64,000 nt of DNA. Origin: Catonia carolina (taxonomy: Eukaryota; Arthropoda; Insecta; Hemiptera; Achilidae). The notes beneath the pieces are model-generated. The model had not been told where the DNA came from. It ran no database searches and saw nothing but the letters and a program-made list of their open reading frames with translations. The DNA is taken from NCBI GenBank assembly GCA_035578175.1, contig JAQMRL010000014.1, forward strand, positions 12,836,274 to 12,900,273, given 5' to 3'. Below, piece by piece: positions 12,646-24,533 of the stretch. Numbering within the stretch: the stretch's first letter is position 1; each line of letters begins with the position of its first letter. Position numbers and translations under genes: made by a program.

Positions 12646-13592
12646 ATCGGTAAGAAAACAGTTCACAAAGTTTTATTACCAATCCGTAGTTAAACGTAAC
12701 ATCGTGTCAAAATCACAGCTTACGCAACGCTTACACAATAACAAAAACACCTAGCGTCAATTCATGGATTTGTAACGTACATTTGGTAAAACAATAATAC
12801 TAATAATTTTATTATTTATAAATAATTGTTACTCGATATAAAATATATAAATTTTAATACAAAAAAAATTAAAATTGTATGTATAAAATTATTTTATAAA
12901 ATATATTACGTTTATATTACCAAATCGCCGTATTATAATATAATATAAATATTTTTTTTTAAAACAATTAGTAATACGGAGTTAACTTTGTTGTATGTTT
13001 ACATTTTACCGTATTTCTAATGGTTTTTAAAATTGCGTTTTTAATTATTTAATTATATAATTATTTATACCCGGCGCACAGAGAAATTACAATTTCAGGT
13101 TGGCACACCAGGCGACTCTACTAGCGCCCCCAGTGAGTAGTAATAATCATTAGCAGACGATGACGAAAGTTGAACCGGAAATTCCTATTAAGATTCACAC
13201 TGCAGCAAACACTAAGGAGAAGCGACAGTGATGCAACTGTAAAAACAAAATATTTGTGGGGTGACGCGTGACCCCGGTAAGCATTCCAGAGTTAAAAAAA
13301 TTCCAAATTTGGTAGGCTATGATTAAAAAAGTAACGTGAAATTAAATTTTTTTAAATTGAACGGTTTCTGGCAAATTTTGACATGTGAAAGTTTAAGATA
13401 CGTAATACCATGGGTTATTTTTAACACAGTTATCCTCGTCTATTATATAATATTTATGCACATTGTGCAATTTTCTTAAATTTTTAATGATGATTATAAA
13501 TTGCCAAAATTTATTGAAAAATTCACCATTACTTTAACGTTTATGGAGGTAAGTCAATTGTTTTTACTTCTTTGCATTATATTTTGTTGTTT
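12646..13592. other. Unassigned AT-rich stretch
   Basis: Very AT-rich around 12780-12960. This would be the 5' flank of the putative minus-strand gene. No promoter motif is convincing. Confidence 0.35.
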
Positions 13593-13765
13593 AGGTGATC
13601 AGCCGAAAGGCTGGTTTGAACATGTAGAGGATTTACTAAGTAAAACGAGAAGTGAGGTGGTTTACCAATACCTTCCTCACTAAATGGAAAAGTATGCTTA
13701 TCAGCATGCTAAGCTTTCTAAAAAATATCTACTTTCCACCCTGCAAATGACACCTTTATACTGTG
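13593..13765 (+). repeat. R4 interspersed repeat, 5' part
   Basis: It starts AGGTGATCAGCCGAAAGGCT, then GGTTTGAACATGTAGAGG, TAAGTAAAACGAGAAGTGAG and a CTTATCAGCATGC block, and ends near ATGACACC. Five copies in the window define the family. The GGTTTGAACC motif is B-box-like, so a SINE is possible. Class unknown. Confidence 0.65.
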
Positions 13766-14100
13766 GACAATTCCAACTGGCACAACTCTTGCTATACGTG
13801 TACACACAGTTCCGCATAAATATCCATAACCTATTCTTTCAACAAGGTCTACAAATTGTAATGTACATAAATGCCTGCAAACTTATTTCAATGTACAAAT
13901 ATAAAAAAAACAATTATTTCATTTTAAAATACGTATTTAATTTGTCCCAGTAAAAATTTAAATTATAAATTACAAGACCTGAACTGCAAACATTCACTAA
14001 ACTATAGGCCTACTCTACAGACGCACACAACTTACTAAACAAATTGGTCTGAATAAATTTATAATGAACAGAAAATCATATATGAAAACAAATTAGGTAC

Positions 14101-14188
14101 ATTATTATGTCTGACACCTTATTAATAACAATTGTAAAAACACAGCTTAGTGAACGTGCGTGAGTCGAACATCATAATAGTGATTGTA
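14101..14188 (+). repeat. Short repeat next to the mariner, copy at 63465
   Basis: TATGTCTGACACCTTATTAA and CACAGCTTAGTGAACGTGCG, then TGAGTCGAACAT. The complement of 63465-63546 carries the same order (TATGTCTGATGGATTATTAA, GTGCGTGAGTCGCAC). The mariner inserted at its inner edge. Confidence 0.45.
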
Positions 14189-15505
14189 CGTGGTGTGGCT
14201 ATTAAATAACGAGACTGACGTTGTAAAAAATTTACTTTTAATTTTATACATAATCGCTTATTGTCATCTTCAATATACACTCCTTCTCTATCCCTACAAC
14301 GCTCCATGTGAATTTTCCATTGTTGGAAACAATGCTGGAAGTCATCTTCTGTCAGCTCCTTCAGGACACGTGCCACTTTCTCTTTTACAGCTTCCACAGA
14401 CTCAAATCTTGTCCCTTTTAATGCAGATTTCACCTTAGAGAACAGGTAGAAGTCACATGATGCCAGATCTAGTGAGTAAGTTGAATGTTCTAACACTGAG
14501 ATGCTGTACTTGGTTAGGAACCTCTTGAAAGATAACGCGGGGGGAGCTGGCGCATTGTCTTTCAGGAGAACCCATGATTTGTCCTTCCACATTTCGGCGA
14601 GTTTTTTCTTTACTCTTTGACGTAGTTTAGAAAGTACCTCAAGGTAGTAATACTGATTAATTGTTTGACCTTCAGGAACCCAGTGAAGGTACACAATCCC
14701 ATGGATAAAAAAAAAACAATCATCATTGCTTTAAATTTTGACTCGCTCATTCGAGCTTTATTAGCTCTCGGTGAAGTTCGGCTCTTCAGTGCATGGATTG
14801 GCGCTTCGTTTCCGGATCATAAGTAAAAAACCACGTTTCATCACATGTTCTTATCGTTTCCAAAAATTTGGGTCATTTTCAATCGCCTACAAAGTGTCAG
14901 TACAAACATTTTTGCGAGCTTTTTGTTGTTCAAACGTTAGAATTTTAGGCAGCATTATAGCACACACTTTTCGCATGTTAAAATTGTCATGTAAAATTTT
15001 CTGTTCACATTCTTTATCAATGCCTACAGTTTCATTGCTTGAATACTTAATCGACGGTCCGACCGAATCAAATTACCAACTTTTTCGACATTTTCATCAG
15101 TTTTTGACGTTGAAGGGCGACCTGGCCGTGAATCATCTACAACGCCTTCTCTGCCATCTTTAAAACGCTTAAACCATTGAAAAACACGTGCCCGCGATGA
15201 AAATTCATGTCATACACTTCTGTCAGTAAATTATAAGTTTCAGTAGCAGTTTTTCCACGTTTAAGGTGAAATTTCACAATAATTCGTTGCTGTACTATTA
15301 CACTAACCATTTTTTCTCCGGCAAAACAAAAAAACAACAGTAACGCGAACGTAGGCTCTGACTAAACGGTGTTGTTTACAGAAGCAAGACTAGCTGCATA
15401 CTAAAGAGAAAGGTTCACTTTACACAGCTGTTGATTAATGGCGGTTGACGCATGTCTCCTTTATCCGCAGCAGCGTCAGTCTCGTTATTTAATAGCCACA
15501 CCTCG
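14189..15505 (-). mobile_element. Full-length mariner, degenerate
   Basis: 1317 bp flanked by TA (14187-14188 and 15506-15507). Inverted ends read CGTGGTGTGGCTATTAAATA at the left and, as complement, CGAGGTGTGGCTATTAAATA at the right, each continuing ACGAGACTGACG. The size is normal for mariner. Frame breaks split the transposase. This copy has one 5' and one 3' end and so is the local reference for the two rearranged copies at 1072 and 31676. Confidence 0.88.
14253..15312 (-). pseudogene. Mariner transposase pseudogene
   Basis: It reads right to left. MVSVIVQQRIIVKFHLKRGK then TATETYNLL is the N-terminal helix-turn-helix that binds the terminal repeats. It ends with KDKSWVLLKDNAPAP (second catalytic Asp), SLDLASCDFYLF (third Asp, DD34D type) and MERCRDREGVYIEDDNK, stop. 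Several frameshifts lie between about 14700 and 15170, and the central part is not open in one frame. Confidence 0.8.
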
Positions 15506-15507
15506 TA

Positions 15508-16029
15508 TGCCATTACAAGTGCATCCCTGGTTATATAAAGTTTGAGTTTCCTCATCAAACTTATGATGTCGGTTTCACGGAGCTGTGGGCATATTATACA
15601 ATGGGGCATTGGTGATTGCCCAAAGAGCTTCGATTTGTGCCTTTGAAGAATGTTTAATGTAGACATGTGACAGGAACCGAACATAGATAAACAACACTTA
15701 ATAACATAAAATATTTTGTTCAAAGGGATCCGGGAAGGCTTTGTACATGTGGTTGAGAAGAAAAAGTGTAATGAAGATACTAGACGTTTTCAACGATGAT
15801 TTTCTTTTCTGTATTTATCAACAGAAATAGAAATGTTTAAAAATTTTTAACAGATCTGAAAAAATTGCTAATATTGGTAAGATCTTCTTAGAATTTACTT
15901 AGTGGTTTAAAAAAAAAGTGCAATACTGTAAAAAATGTGCTAACTGTAGAAATAATTATTTTAACCGCATCTAAAATTCAAGAAACCTCAACTTTTCTTA
16001 ATACAAAATATGGGAGTTCAGTAATTGCC
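15508..16029. other. Unassigned stretch beside the mariner
   Basis: The minus strand reads RHKSKLFGQSPMPHCIICPQ then LRETDIISLMRKLKLYITRD, with a Cys pair. This could be a LINE or host coding scrap into which the mariner inserted, but there is no confident match. Confidence 0.25.
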
Positions 16030-16625
16030 TCTAAACTAGGCTCTGTAGAGAAAACTCTTAAAATAAAAGTTGTATGTTTTTTAAGTTCCTAAATTTGGTT
16101 ATATATTCTTTCGTCGTAAAAAGCACACTAAGGCCGAAATCTAAAAAAAATCGATTTTTTATAGATTTTATGAAAAAAAAAACAGAAAATCACTAATTAC
16201 CGCTAAACTAAGTGTTGTACTAAAAAACAATACTTATAAAAGTTGTATTTTTTAAATCTGCCCATAGCAGACAGGTGGGGTGTCAGATTATTATTAGTAT
16301 TATTACACTCAATCTGTTAGTTGCAGTAAAATAAATAGTTCTGTTTCTTATCGCATGGTCAGCCAATTAAATAACTGAATCATTTAAGAACAGATGAGGT
16401 AGTAAATGAGATTTAAAAAAAAATCGTAGCCGTTTTTGAGAAAATTTCAAAAAAGTGAAAAATTACACGAATAAACTACTTCCGGTTGACCGATTTTGAT
16501 AAAAATGTTCCTGTCAGGGCCTGCAGTAGTACTTTACTTAAGTTTCAAGTTTCAACTTCGTGCAATATTCCGTTCTTGAGATATTTCGTTCACACACACG
16601 CGCGCGCGCGCACGTACGTACGTAT
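16030..16625 (-). mobile_element. TGR repeat, decayed copy
   Basis: Inverse copy in two blocks: 16030-16250 (CTAGGCTCTGTAGAG, CACTAAGGCCGAAATC) and 16410-16620 (CCGTTTTTGAGAAAATTTC, CCGGTTGACCGATTTTGATA, then an ACACGCGCGCGC tract). The separating ~150 bp is unrelated. Confidence 0.6.
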
Positions 16626-16776
16626 TATTGCCGGCGTATAAGATTGCATTTCTGCTAGAGAGAGATAGTGAAGGCCGTGAGAGGTACGCGGTGCAATAGT
16701 CATGCCTTTCTAATAACATAGTATTAGTACAGTAATGCTGACAGCTGATTTTTTACACGTCATCACACAGTTAATA

Positions 16777-16970
16777 GCCGGCCGCATTGGCGTAGTTGGT
16801 AACGTGCTCACCTCTCATCATGCGCTCTTGGGTTCGAATCCCATTTAGGCACGGCATATTTTCATACGTTACAAAAAAATCATTTCATCCTTCACCGTCT
16901 GCATTAGCAGTAATTGCAGAACAGTCGGACTTAAAACAAAAAAAAACAAAAAAAACAAAAACAAAAAAGC
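16777..16970 (+). mobile_element. SINE-2 copy, tRNA-headed
   Basis: The head GCATTGGCGTAGTTGGTAAC (A box) through CTCATCATG to GGGTTCGAATCCCATTTAGG (B box) resembles an elongator Met tRNA. The tail ACGGCATATTTTCATACGTT and an A-rich CAAAAAAAAC end follow. Not a functional tRNA gene: the acceptor stem is incomplete and the body continues. Confidence 0.78.
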
Positions 16971-16983
16971 ACTGTCGATAACA

Positions 16984-17134
16984 ACTATAGTCGATCTACT
17001 GTAAGAGTACTCCGCACGAGGCAAGCGCCTATACGTTGGATACGAAAGTTTTACATTAGTTGGCGCGTATCTACCTCTCCGCCTGACAATTACCTTGCAC
17101 TACGTTCCATCATAAAAATATCTACAGCCAGCTA
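16984..17134 (+). repeat. R6 repeat
   Basis: A second copy of the 7.7-kb repeat, lying between a SINE-2 copy and the minisatellite, whose first unit begins about 10 bases later. Confidence 0.55.
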
Positions 17135-17140
17135 AAATAA

Positions 17141-17765
17141 AGCGATCATAACAGGCCTCAGAATTGAAATTGTTGAGTACTGAGGTGGAAAGGGCCCATG
17201 ACAGGCCTCAGGATTGAAATTGTTGAGTACTGGGCTGGAATCGATCATGACAGGCCTCAGGATTGAAATTGTTGAGTACGGGTCTGGAATGCGATCATGA
17301 CAGGCCTCAGGATTGAAATTGTTAATACCGGGCTGGAGAGTGGTCATGACAGGCCTCAGGATAGAAATTTTTGAATACTGGGCTGGAAAGAGGTCATGAC
17401 AGGCCTCAGGTTAGAAATTGTTGAGTACGGGACTGGAGTGCGATCATGACAGGCCTCAGGATTAAAATTGTTATGTATGAGACTGGAAAGCGATCATGAT
17501 AGGCCTCAGGATTGAAATTGTTGAGTACTGGGCTAAAAAGCAATCTTGACAGGCCTCAGGATTGAAATTGTTAAATATCGGGCTGGAAAGATGTCATGGC
17601 TGGCCTCTGGATAAAAATTGTTGAATACTGGGCTGAAAAGAGGTCATGACAGGCCTCAGGATAGAAATTGTTGAATACCGGGCTGGAAAGAGGTCATGAC
17701 AGTCTTTAGAATAGAAATTGTTGAATACCGGGCTGGAAAAAGATTATGATAGGTACTCTCAATAC
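17141..17765. repeat. 50-bp minisatellite, about 12 units
   Basis: ACAGGCCTCAGGATTGAAAT recurs at 17151, 17201, 17250, 17300, 17349, 17399, 17449, 17499, 17549 and on to ~17699, a period of 49-50. Units continue TGTTGAGTACTGGGCTGGAA and a variable GCGATCATG. They differ by scattered point changes and there are no unique spacers, so it is a tandem satellite. Translations of it are artefacts. Confidence 0.95.
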
Positions 17766-18480
17766 AAAAATGTTCACGCTCGTCCTCCTACACTACTTGA
17801 CTTCTCTAAAGTACTTTGAAAATTTCATAAAGCTCTTTCTTCTTTCAGACAAAAAGTTTGCATCAAAGTTTTTATAACATTGACTGGATTGAAGGTTCAA
17901 ATAACTTGAGAAAAAATATTTTACTGGCCACGACTAGAACGATAAGAGCAGCTGTAATCACTGCCGGGAAATTTTATCCCGTCGACCTTAACTCATTTGG
18001 ATCGGTTAGTAACTTAATATTTTTTTATTTTCATTAAAAAAAAATTTCAAGAAAATCTGTGGTTACAAATTTTCCGGATTTTGTGAATTCTTCAAAAGCG
18101 TTGCAAACTTTTTAATTAGTCTTGTAAATTTTCAGCGATCCTGAACACTTTACACTAATATTCTTGATCAAATTCAAACGGTGCATTTTACTTAATTAAG
18201 AAAGAATTACAATAAGAAAATTTATTTCACTGAAATGAAAACTTCTACAGGCACGTTGGGCGGATTTTGGATGGGTAAAGTCTTTGGAGTTAGCGTCGAG
18301 TATAGCTACAGTATATCTGTAGCTATAATTGTACAGTTTGCACATTGAACATTGTTTCTACATTGGAATGCTCGCATACCACGCGGGCGGCTCGTGTACA
18401 ATTCCCGGTTGACTCATATTTTTTTTACTTGTAACTTTAATATTATTAACATTATAGCTACTTTCTTTTGTTGAGAATAA
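17766..18480. other. Unassigned stretch
   Basis: Includes an imperfect hairpin TATAGCTACAG...CTGTAGCTATA near 18300-18332. No gene recognised. Confidence 0.35.
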
Positions 18481-18665
18481 TTATCAAAAGAAACGTTAAG
18501 AATAAATAAGAGAAGCTGGTCAAACCATTTAATTCGCATGCCAGGAAACAGACTTCTTCTACGAGTATGGAAATATAAACCTAGAGGACTTTATTGCTTG
18601 GGAAGACCTAAAACCAGATGGATGCCGGAATAGGGCATTGAGCTTAATCCTTGACAAATGTTGAT
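18481..18665 (+). mobile_element. LINE 3'-end fragment
   Basis: The + strand reads WSNHLIRMPGNRLLLRVWKY then KPRGLYCLGRPKTRW, the conserved C-terminal end of many insect LINE ORF2 proteins (NHLxRM and GRPKxRW). A related copy lies inverted at 37972-38116. Confidence 0.6.
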
Positions 18666-19183
18666 GATTATTATTAAATTTACTAGAGGGTTCCTTGCCA
18701 TTCCAAAAATTGACATTTTAATGGTTGCCGTTTATTTTCGCCCAGAAAACCTTTGAAGGTTTTAAAATAGGTATAAACTCGGAAAAAGATTTGGCGAAAA
18801 ATTTGACGAGCTACACTTAAAATATGATACACTAAAACAATTCCATTTTCCTGAAATTTTTAAAAAATTTCAGTTTACGCCGTTGTTTCTTAAGGATATA
18901 AATATTATATAAAAGTCAAACAATGTTTCAACTTAGTTTTTTTAATTTTTTTCAGATTATGAAGACTTCGTATTCGTATATAATATAATGGTCTTATACG
19001 GGTTTGTGTCAAAACAACTGCAAATTTATAACAATTTGTGTTTAAAATTGAAAAATCAAGAAAAAAAATTTAATGTAAAAATTCTATTTTTATTAAGTAA
19101 AACAATTTTCATCTTAGAAAAGATATTTTAAATTTGAATTTTTAAAATGTTTAGGATACTTATAACAAAGATGATAACGTGAG

Positions 19184-19745
19184 TGAGAAACTGGCAAAAT
19201 TCAGCGCTGTATGCGGTTCTATCCGCAGGATAATAGGAAAGAAAACGAGACAGGGCACCCAAATGAAATTTCATAGAGCAATGCATAGGGCTGTAACACT
19301 CATAATTGGTTACGGTTAAAGTGGTTAAATTATGATTAGATTAGCATATTCATTATTTAAAACATTTTATAAATATAATGTATTTTAAAGTTAAATTAAT
19401 AAACAAAATTATTAAAAATAACTTGTTTTTATTTTTGCATTAATTTTTGCATATTTCAACTTTTTTGGTGCATATTTTCTCTTTTTTGGCATATTTTAGG
19501 TCAAAAAAGTGCATATCGATCCGAGGACTACTCATAACATATGGGTAAAAAACAAAAGTCTTATTACAGAGTAATGAATCTCATATCCAGGCTGCTTAAA
19601 TGAGATTTTGCGGGGAGTCAAAGATTGTACCCGGTTAGATAGAGTACGTAACGAAGCTATCCGCACCGAGTTAAATATTCAGTCACTGTGTGAAACAGTA
19701 AGAATACGTTAGAGAAACTGTTCGCTTATAACAAGCAGGTGGAGT
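19184..19745 (+). mobile_element. LINE fragment in two pieces
   Basis: 19184-19288 encodes EKLAKFSAVCGSIRRIIGKK then TRQGTQMKFHRA. 19570-19745 encodes LRGVKDCTRLDRVRNEAIRT then ELNIQSLCETVRE. Both are consecutive blocks from the region after the reverse transcriptase of insect LINEs. An unrelated AT-rich insertion (about 19290-19565) separates them. The 18481 fragment would be the next downstream block, so the pieces are out of order. Confidence 0.55.
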
Positions 19746-20565
19746 ATTCAATTTACAAGACAAAATCCCTCATTCACTTTGGGTTGGATCTCAACAGTGA
19801 ATATGAACACCTGTCTGACATATACGAGTACTGTCCGACAAGTTTCGAAATAGGATTCCCTCCCTTCCTCCCGTCATCCACACCACTTTGCATTACGCAC
19901 CGTCCCAAAAACATTAGCTCGGATAGTCAGCCTACTGGTACAGCTCATTACTATTTACAACAGTATTTATATTCATACTTACTATTACTTTATTATTTAT
20001 TATTATTTGCACTTATTTAACCTGTACCTGTTTAAATCACAAATATACACTTACACTGTATTTGTTTAATCGAAACGAATTTATCTGAATATTGAACAAC
20101 CGATCAAACCCAAAACATAATAAAACTGCACTGACTACAAAACCAATATTGCACGGTCGCTAACACTGTACAACTGAAGAAAAAGCATATAACCTAATTA
20201 GCTGCTCTCAAGTAAATAAAGGATAACGCTTACTCCATTTAATAATTAAATCGTATCAATTATTTACATTAACAGTCAACATTATAAATTTATAACTTGC
20301 CGAGTTATATTATGTCTACACTACCTAATAGTAAACAAAAATAATGGAAACACTAATGACTTTCTGCTGGTGGTCACATAATCTGTACAAAATGTTATGG
20401 ATAACAAGAATCTAGTATAAGTGATATTCATATTAATTGCTCATTTGTGTTGTGCGTACCAATGTATTCGATCCGGCACGTAGTGCGAACGGGAATGGAA
20501 GAAGTGGTGAAGGGAGGGAATCCTATTTCGATCGTTGTCAAGCAGTACACACTTTAGTCACGAGA
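19746..20565. other. Unassigned stretch
   Basis: No repeat family or exon recognised. The ORF at 19739-20020 continues out of LINE sequence and ends in low-complexity TTATTA. Confidence 0.35.
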
Positions 20566-21335
20566 TTGCCTTTTGCGTATGGATTGGCTGTGAGGAAGGG
20601 AAGTGAATAATTGACAGTGCTGCCAACCTCAACAGTGAGACACTACTCGTAGTATACATTTCACTACCGTTCAGTTACTACGTAGATTTTGTAAGCTGTG
20701 GTTTATTCTGAGAAAATGTTTTCTTCATAAACCTTAGTATAAGAAATAAATGTGACCTGTATTATTGCCTAAAGTTTAATTACATGACTAGAAATATTTG
20801 TTTACTGTAATTACCAGCTACCTTATTCCATTGGAACAAAATTTTCTACGAATGAATCACCATCTTTACTATCGCTGTCACCGGCGTCTTCACCATCAGT
20901 CTCACGAGTATCTACATAACTGTTTACTTTTTTTATCAGTGTTAACAAAACTGTTGAAGAATAGCTTCTTCACGTCTTTAATTTCCTTCTTTATTTTTTC
21001 AAATTGTTTAAAGAGAAACATCACAGTAGTTAGCCACTCGCTCACGGCTTGTGTTAAGAGGCACGGATAGGCATTTTTGTTTATCTTCAACTTCACAACA
21101 TTTTATTACATTGCGTACCAGATTTCATTCATCACTGTTGATTAGTTCGACCACGTTTTCGAGAAACTGTATGTTTACGGTAACACACAGATATTCGTAC
21201 AGTTAACCTTCAATAGGTTCCGCGATATACTGTATATGCTCTGGGTATTGTATAAGTTGTTATGTTGGTCGTACTGCAATTAAAGCCGTTGCGCATGCGC
21301 ACTGATGCTGTTCTTCCTTTACCCCTCGTGCAAAC
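20566..21335 (-). repeat. R5 repeat with a coding relic
   Basis: From CACGAGATTGCCTTTTGCGT to TGCGCATGCGCACTGATGCT. On the minus strand it reads YVDTRETDGEDAGDSDSKDG then DSFVENFVPME, stop: an acidic C-terminus. Upstream, in another frame, is VSEWLTTVMFLFKQFEKIKK. A second copy at 48218 preserves the same acidic tail. Probably the 3' part of a transposon or retrogene; I do not recognise the protein. Confidence 0.55.
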
Positions 21336-21433
21336 AAGGGGAAACTCGTGACTCTAGCGAATATACCAGTGAAGGTTTTGCTGCCTTTTCCATCCACTGT
21401 ATTGGTGGAATGAGTTTCTTCATTCTACGCTTT

Positions 21434-22690
21434 CTTAAAAAAAAATCTGGTGTGAAACACTTACACGTCTTTCTCTTACCAATGCAAAAGTTGTAAATAA
21501 TATAACCTAACTTAAGTCATAAAACATTACAAATAAACAAAAAAACTAACCTCAAAAATTTAATCTAATTTAATCATGAGTGAATGATGCAAAATGAAAA
21601 CTAACCATAATTTGACAATAATACGGAAAATCACTCCTTCATGCTAAATACGAAGAAATGTTTAAATTAAAAGTTATAGATTTTTAAATTTTCTATAACT
21701 TTTATTATACACTTTTGTGCTAAAATGCATTTTGAGGCCACAATCTTAAAAATCTGGTGAAAAACACTCACACAACTTTTTCTTGCTAATGCAAATAATA
21801 AACAATGTAACCTAACATTAGACTAGTACTAATAAAAATTAGAAATAACCAAAAAAATTAACCTCAATAAACATTAAACCTAATTTTAATCATGAGTGAA
21901 GGACGCAAAATGAAAATCAATCTCAGTTTGGCTTAAAAATACGGAAAATCACTCTTTCATGCTAAACTAGGCTCTGTAGAAAAAAATTCTCTGTATACAA
22001 GTTGTAGATCTTTTAATTTCCTATAAATTTTATTAAATACATTTTGTCGTAAAATGTATTCTAAGGCTGAAATCTTAAAAAAATCGATTTTTTACACGAT
22101 TCTGAGAAAATACAGAAAATCGCCAATTACCGATAAAATAAGCGTCACACAAAGATATGTTTGAAATAAAAGTTGTAAGATTTTAAATTCTCTACAACAA
22201 CTTTTATTACAATAAATGTTTGCGCTAAAACGCATATTAAAGTCGCAATCTTAAATTAACAATTTGCTTACGAGAAAACAACCTTCCCAAGTATTTCGGC
22301 AGACATGGCGCCTACCCCATCTTGTAGAGCATACAAATTGTAGTAAATGAGGCGATTTTATAAAAAATCGTAGGAGCCGTTTTTGAAAAAATCGTAAAAA
22401 AGTGAAAAATTACACGAATAAACTACTACTGTACTTCGGTTGACCGGTTTTGATGAAAATGTTTGTGTCAGGTCCTCTAGTAGTACGCGACTTACGTTTC
22501 AAGTTTCACGATCGTACGATGTACCATTCGTGAGATATTTACACACACACTCAGACCAATCACTAGAAACTTGTTTTATGGGTTCAGGGGGTCTGAAAAC
22601 GTGTATATCCGGTGAAATTCGATTTCAAAAAATCGCCATGAAAACAATACTTTTCTTACTATTCTTATAGGCAAGAGAAAGAAAAACAAA
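21434..22690 (-). mobile_element. TGR repeat with a duplicated 3' end
   Basis: An inverse copy whose 3'-terminal segment (AAATCTGGTGTGAAACACTT and TCTTACCAATGC) appears at 21434 and again at ~21750 (ATCTGGTGAAAAACACTCAC). One copy inserted into, or was tandemly joined to, another. The rest runs to GGCAAGAGAAAGAAAAACAA at ~22685. Confidence 0.7.
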
Positions 22691-22885
22691 AACACAGAAA
22701 CAATTTCTGTACAAGTTATGTATGTATGTACATTGTACATAATTATATTGCTCTAGTTACATGATTTCCATTTACGCGCACTTTTCGTGGAACTAATTAA
22801 CCGTGTGTGTGAACGGGGGATTACTGTATTTCTACATTGACCACCAAAGTATTTCCACAGTATTTAAACCGTGATTGTAATTTTT

Positions 22886-23880
22886 ACTTTCTCTTGTCTA
22901 TATAAATATATAGAAAGGAAAGTATTGTTTCCATGTTGATTTTTCAAAATTGAGTTTTCACCGGATCTACACGTTTCAGACCCCCTGAACCCATAAAACA
23001 TGTTTATAGCGATTGGTCCGTGTGTGTGTGCGCGCGCGCACGCGCGCGTTTGTTTGTGTGGGTGTGAACAGAATATCTGAAGAACAAAACGTCGTACGAA
23101 CTTGAAGCTTGAAACTTAAGTTAGGTACCATAGAGGACCCGAAACGAACATTTCATAAAATTCGGTCAACCGGAAGTAGAAGTTTATTCCTATCGTTTTA
23201 CACTTTTTTGCAATTTTCTCAAAAACGGCTCCTGTGATTTTTCTTAAAAATCGCCTCATTTACCAAATTTTTTATGCTCTACAAGATAGGGTAGGCGCCA
23301 TGTCTGCTGAAATTTTTGGGAAGGCTGTTTTCTCGTAAAAAAATTGTTTTTTTAAGATTGCGACTTTAATACAGTATGCACTTTTGCACAAACATATACT
23401 AGTAGTATAATAAAAACTAGTATAAAAAAAGTTGTAGAGAATTTAAAATCCTACAACTTTTATTTAAAACATTTTTTTGTATAACGCTTAGTTTTGCTGT
23501 AATTAGCGATTTCCTGTTTTTTTTATCACGAAAACGTGTAATAATCGATATTTTAAAGACCTACCTTAGTATGTATTTTACGACAAAAGTGTATAATCAA
23601 ATTTATAGGAAATTAAAAGATCCACAACTTTTATGTAGACCATTTTTCTCTATAGAACCTAGTTTAGTGTGAAAGAGAGATTTTCCGTATTTTTAAGCCA
23701 AACTGAGGTTGGTTTTCATTATGCATCATTCACTCATGATTAAAATAAGGTTATGTTTTTGAGGTAAGTTTTTTGTTTATTTCTAATGTTTTAAAACTAA
23801 TGTTAGGTTATATTGTTCGTTATTTGCATTGGCAAGAGAAAGTCGTGTGAGTGTTTCACACCAGATTTTTTTTTTTTTTT
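22886..23880 (+). mobile_element. TGR repeat, head to head with the previous copy
   Basis: A complete + copy with a mixed TG/CG tract (23021-23070). It and 21434-22690 form an imperfect ~1-kb inverted repeat with a 190-bp spacer. From about 23400 onward it is nearly identical to the copy ending at 42290. Confidence 0.75.
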
Positions 23881-24107
23881 TTTTTAATTGTTAGAACTAA
23901 ATGTATAATTTAACAATCCCCACACACAATATTATTCTACAATACCCCCACACTTTGAGTTCTTATAGAAAACACTTCCAAACTTACTACTTCTGGAGCC
24001 TGTTATATTTTTGCTTCCACTGGGCTTTACAGATAGCCTATTATGACGATGATGCAATTTTTATAAGAAATTTATTTAGATGTAGAAAATATCTTGGATT
24101 GATTTAA
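23881..24107 (+). repeat. 230-bp segment duplicated at 42291, with a short ORF
   Basis: It follows the T-run of a TGR copy. It encodes MYNLTIPTHNIILQYPHTLS, then FWSLLYFCFHWALQIAYYDD, then DAIFIRNLF and on to a stop. The 42.3-kb copy differs at only two or three positions. An acceptor-like CTTTACAG precedes ATAGCCTAT. The hydrophobic Cys/aromatic stretch ending in Q faintly recalls OR exon 2/3, but the match is too weak to name. Confidence 0.45.
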
Positions 24108-24533
24108 AACTGTTTTTCTAAAGCAGAAATTGTTTAAGACACGCAAGGAATATTAAAATAGTTTACCTAGCTCCATTTATATTTATATTTATTTTTTCTC
24201 GAACAAACATTAGAAAAAAGAAAGTTTTTATTCAGTTCTATTCAAAATAAATTTATTAGTGTTTCGATTTACGATATACACATTTTTATTGCTTTAAAAA
24301 TATACAACTTAACCAGACAGAATTTAAAGCAACGTTCGTTTCAGTTAAAAATAATTTGAAATAAATTTTATCCTTACTGTCCTTTGGGTACTATAAAGTT
24401 TATTCAATTTTTATATTTTATGTTTATTCTTATTAAACAAAGAAAATTATAATAAATTTTTTTTGATATATATTTAAATTTTCAGGTAAGCTATTTTAAT
24501 TTTTTTATTTTATCCCTGTTTAATGTATGAATC

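Noticed and set aside
13501..13953. Two adjacent short + ORFs
   Set aside because: They span the R4 repeat and AT-rich flank; no splice or domain evidence.
17132..17347. Repetitive ORF translating the minisatellite
   Set aside because: The 50-bp period is not a multiple of three, so the apparent peptide repeats come from tandem DNA, not a protein.
17141..17765. CRISPR-like array
   Set aside because: Units are contiguous and similar over their whole length, with no unique spacers, in a eukaryotic context.
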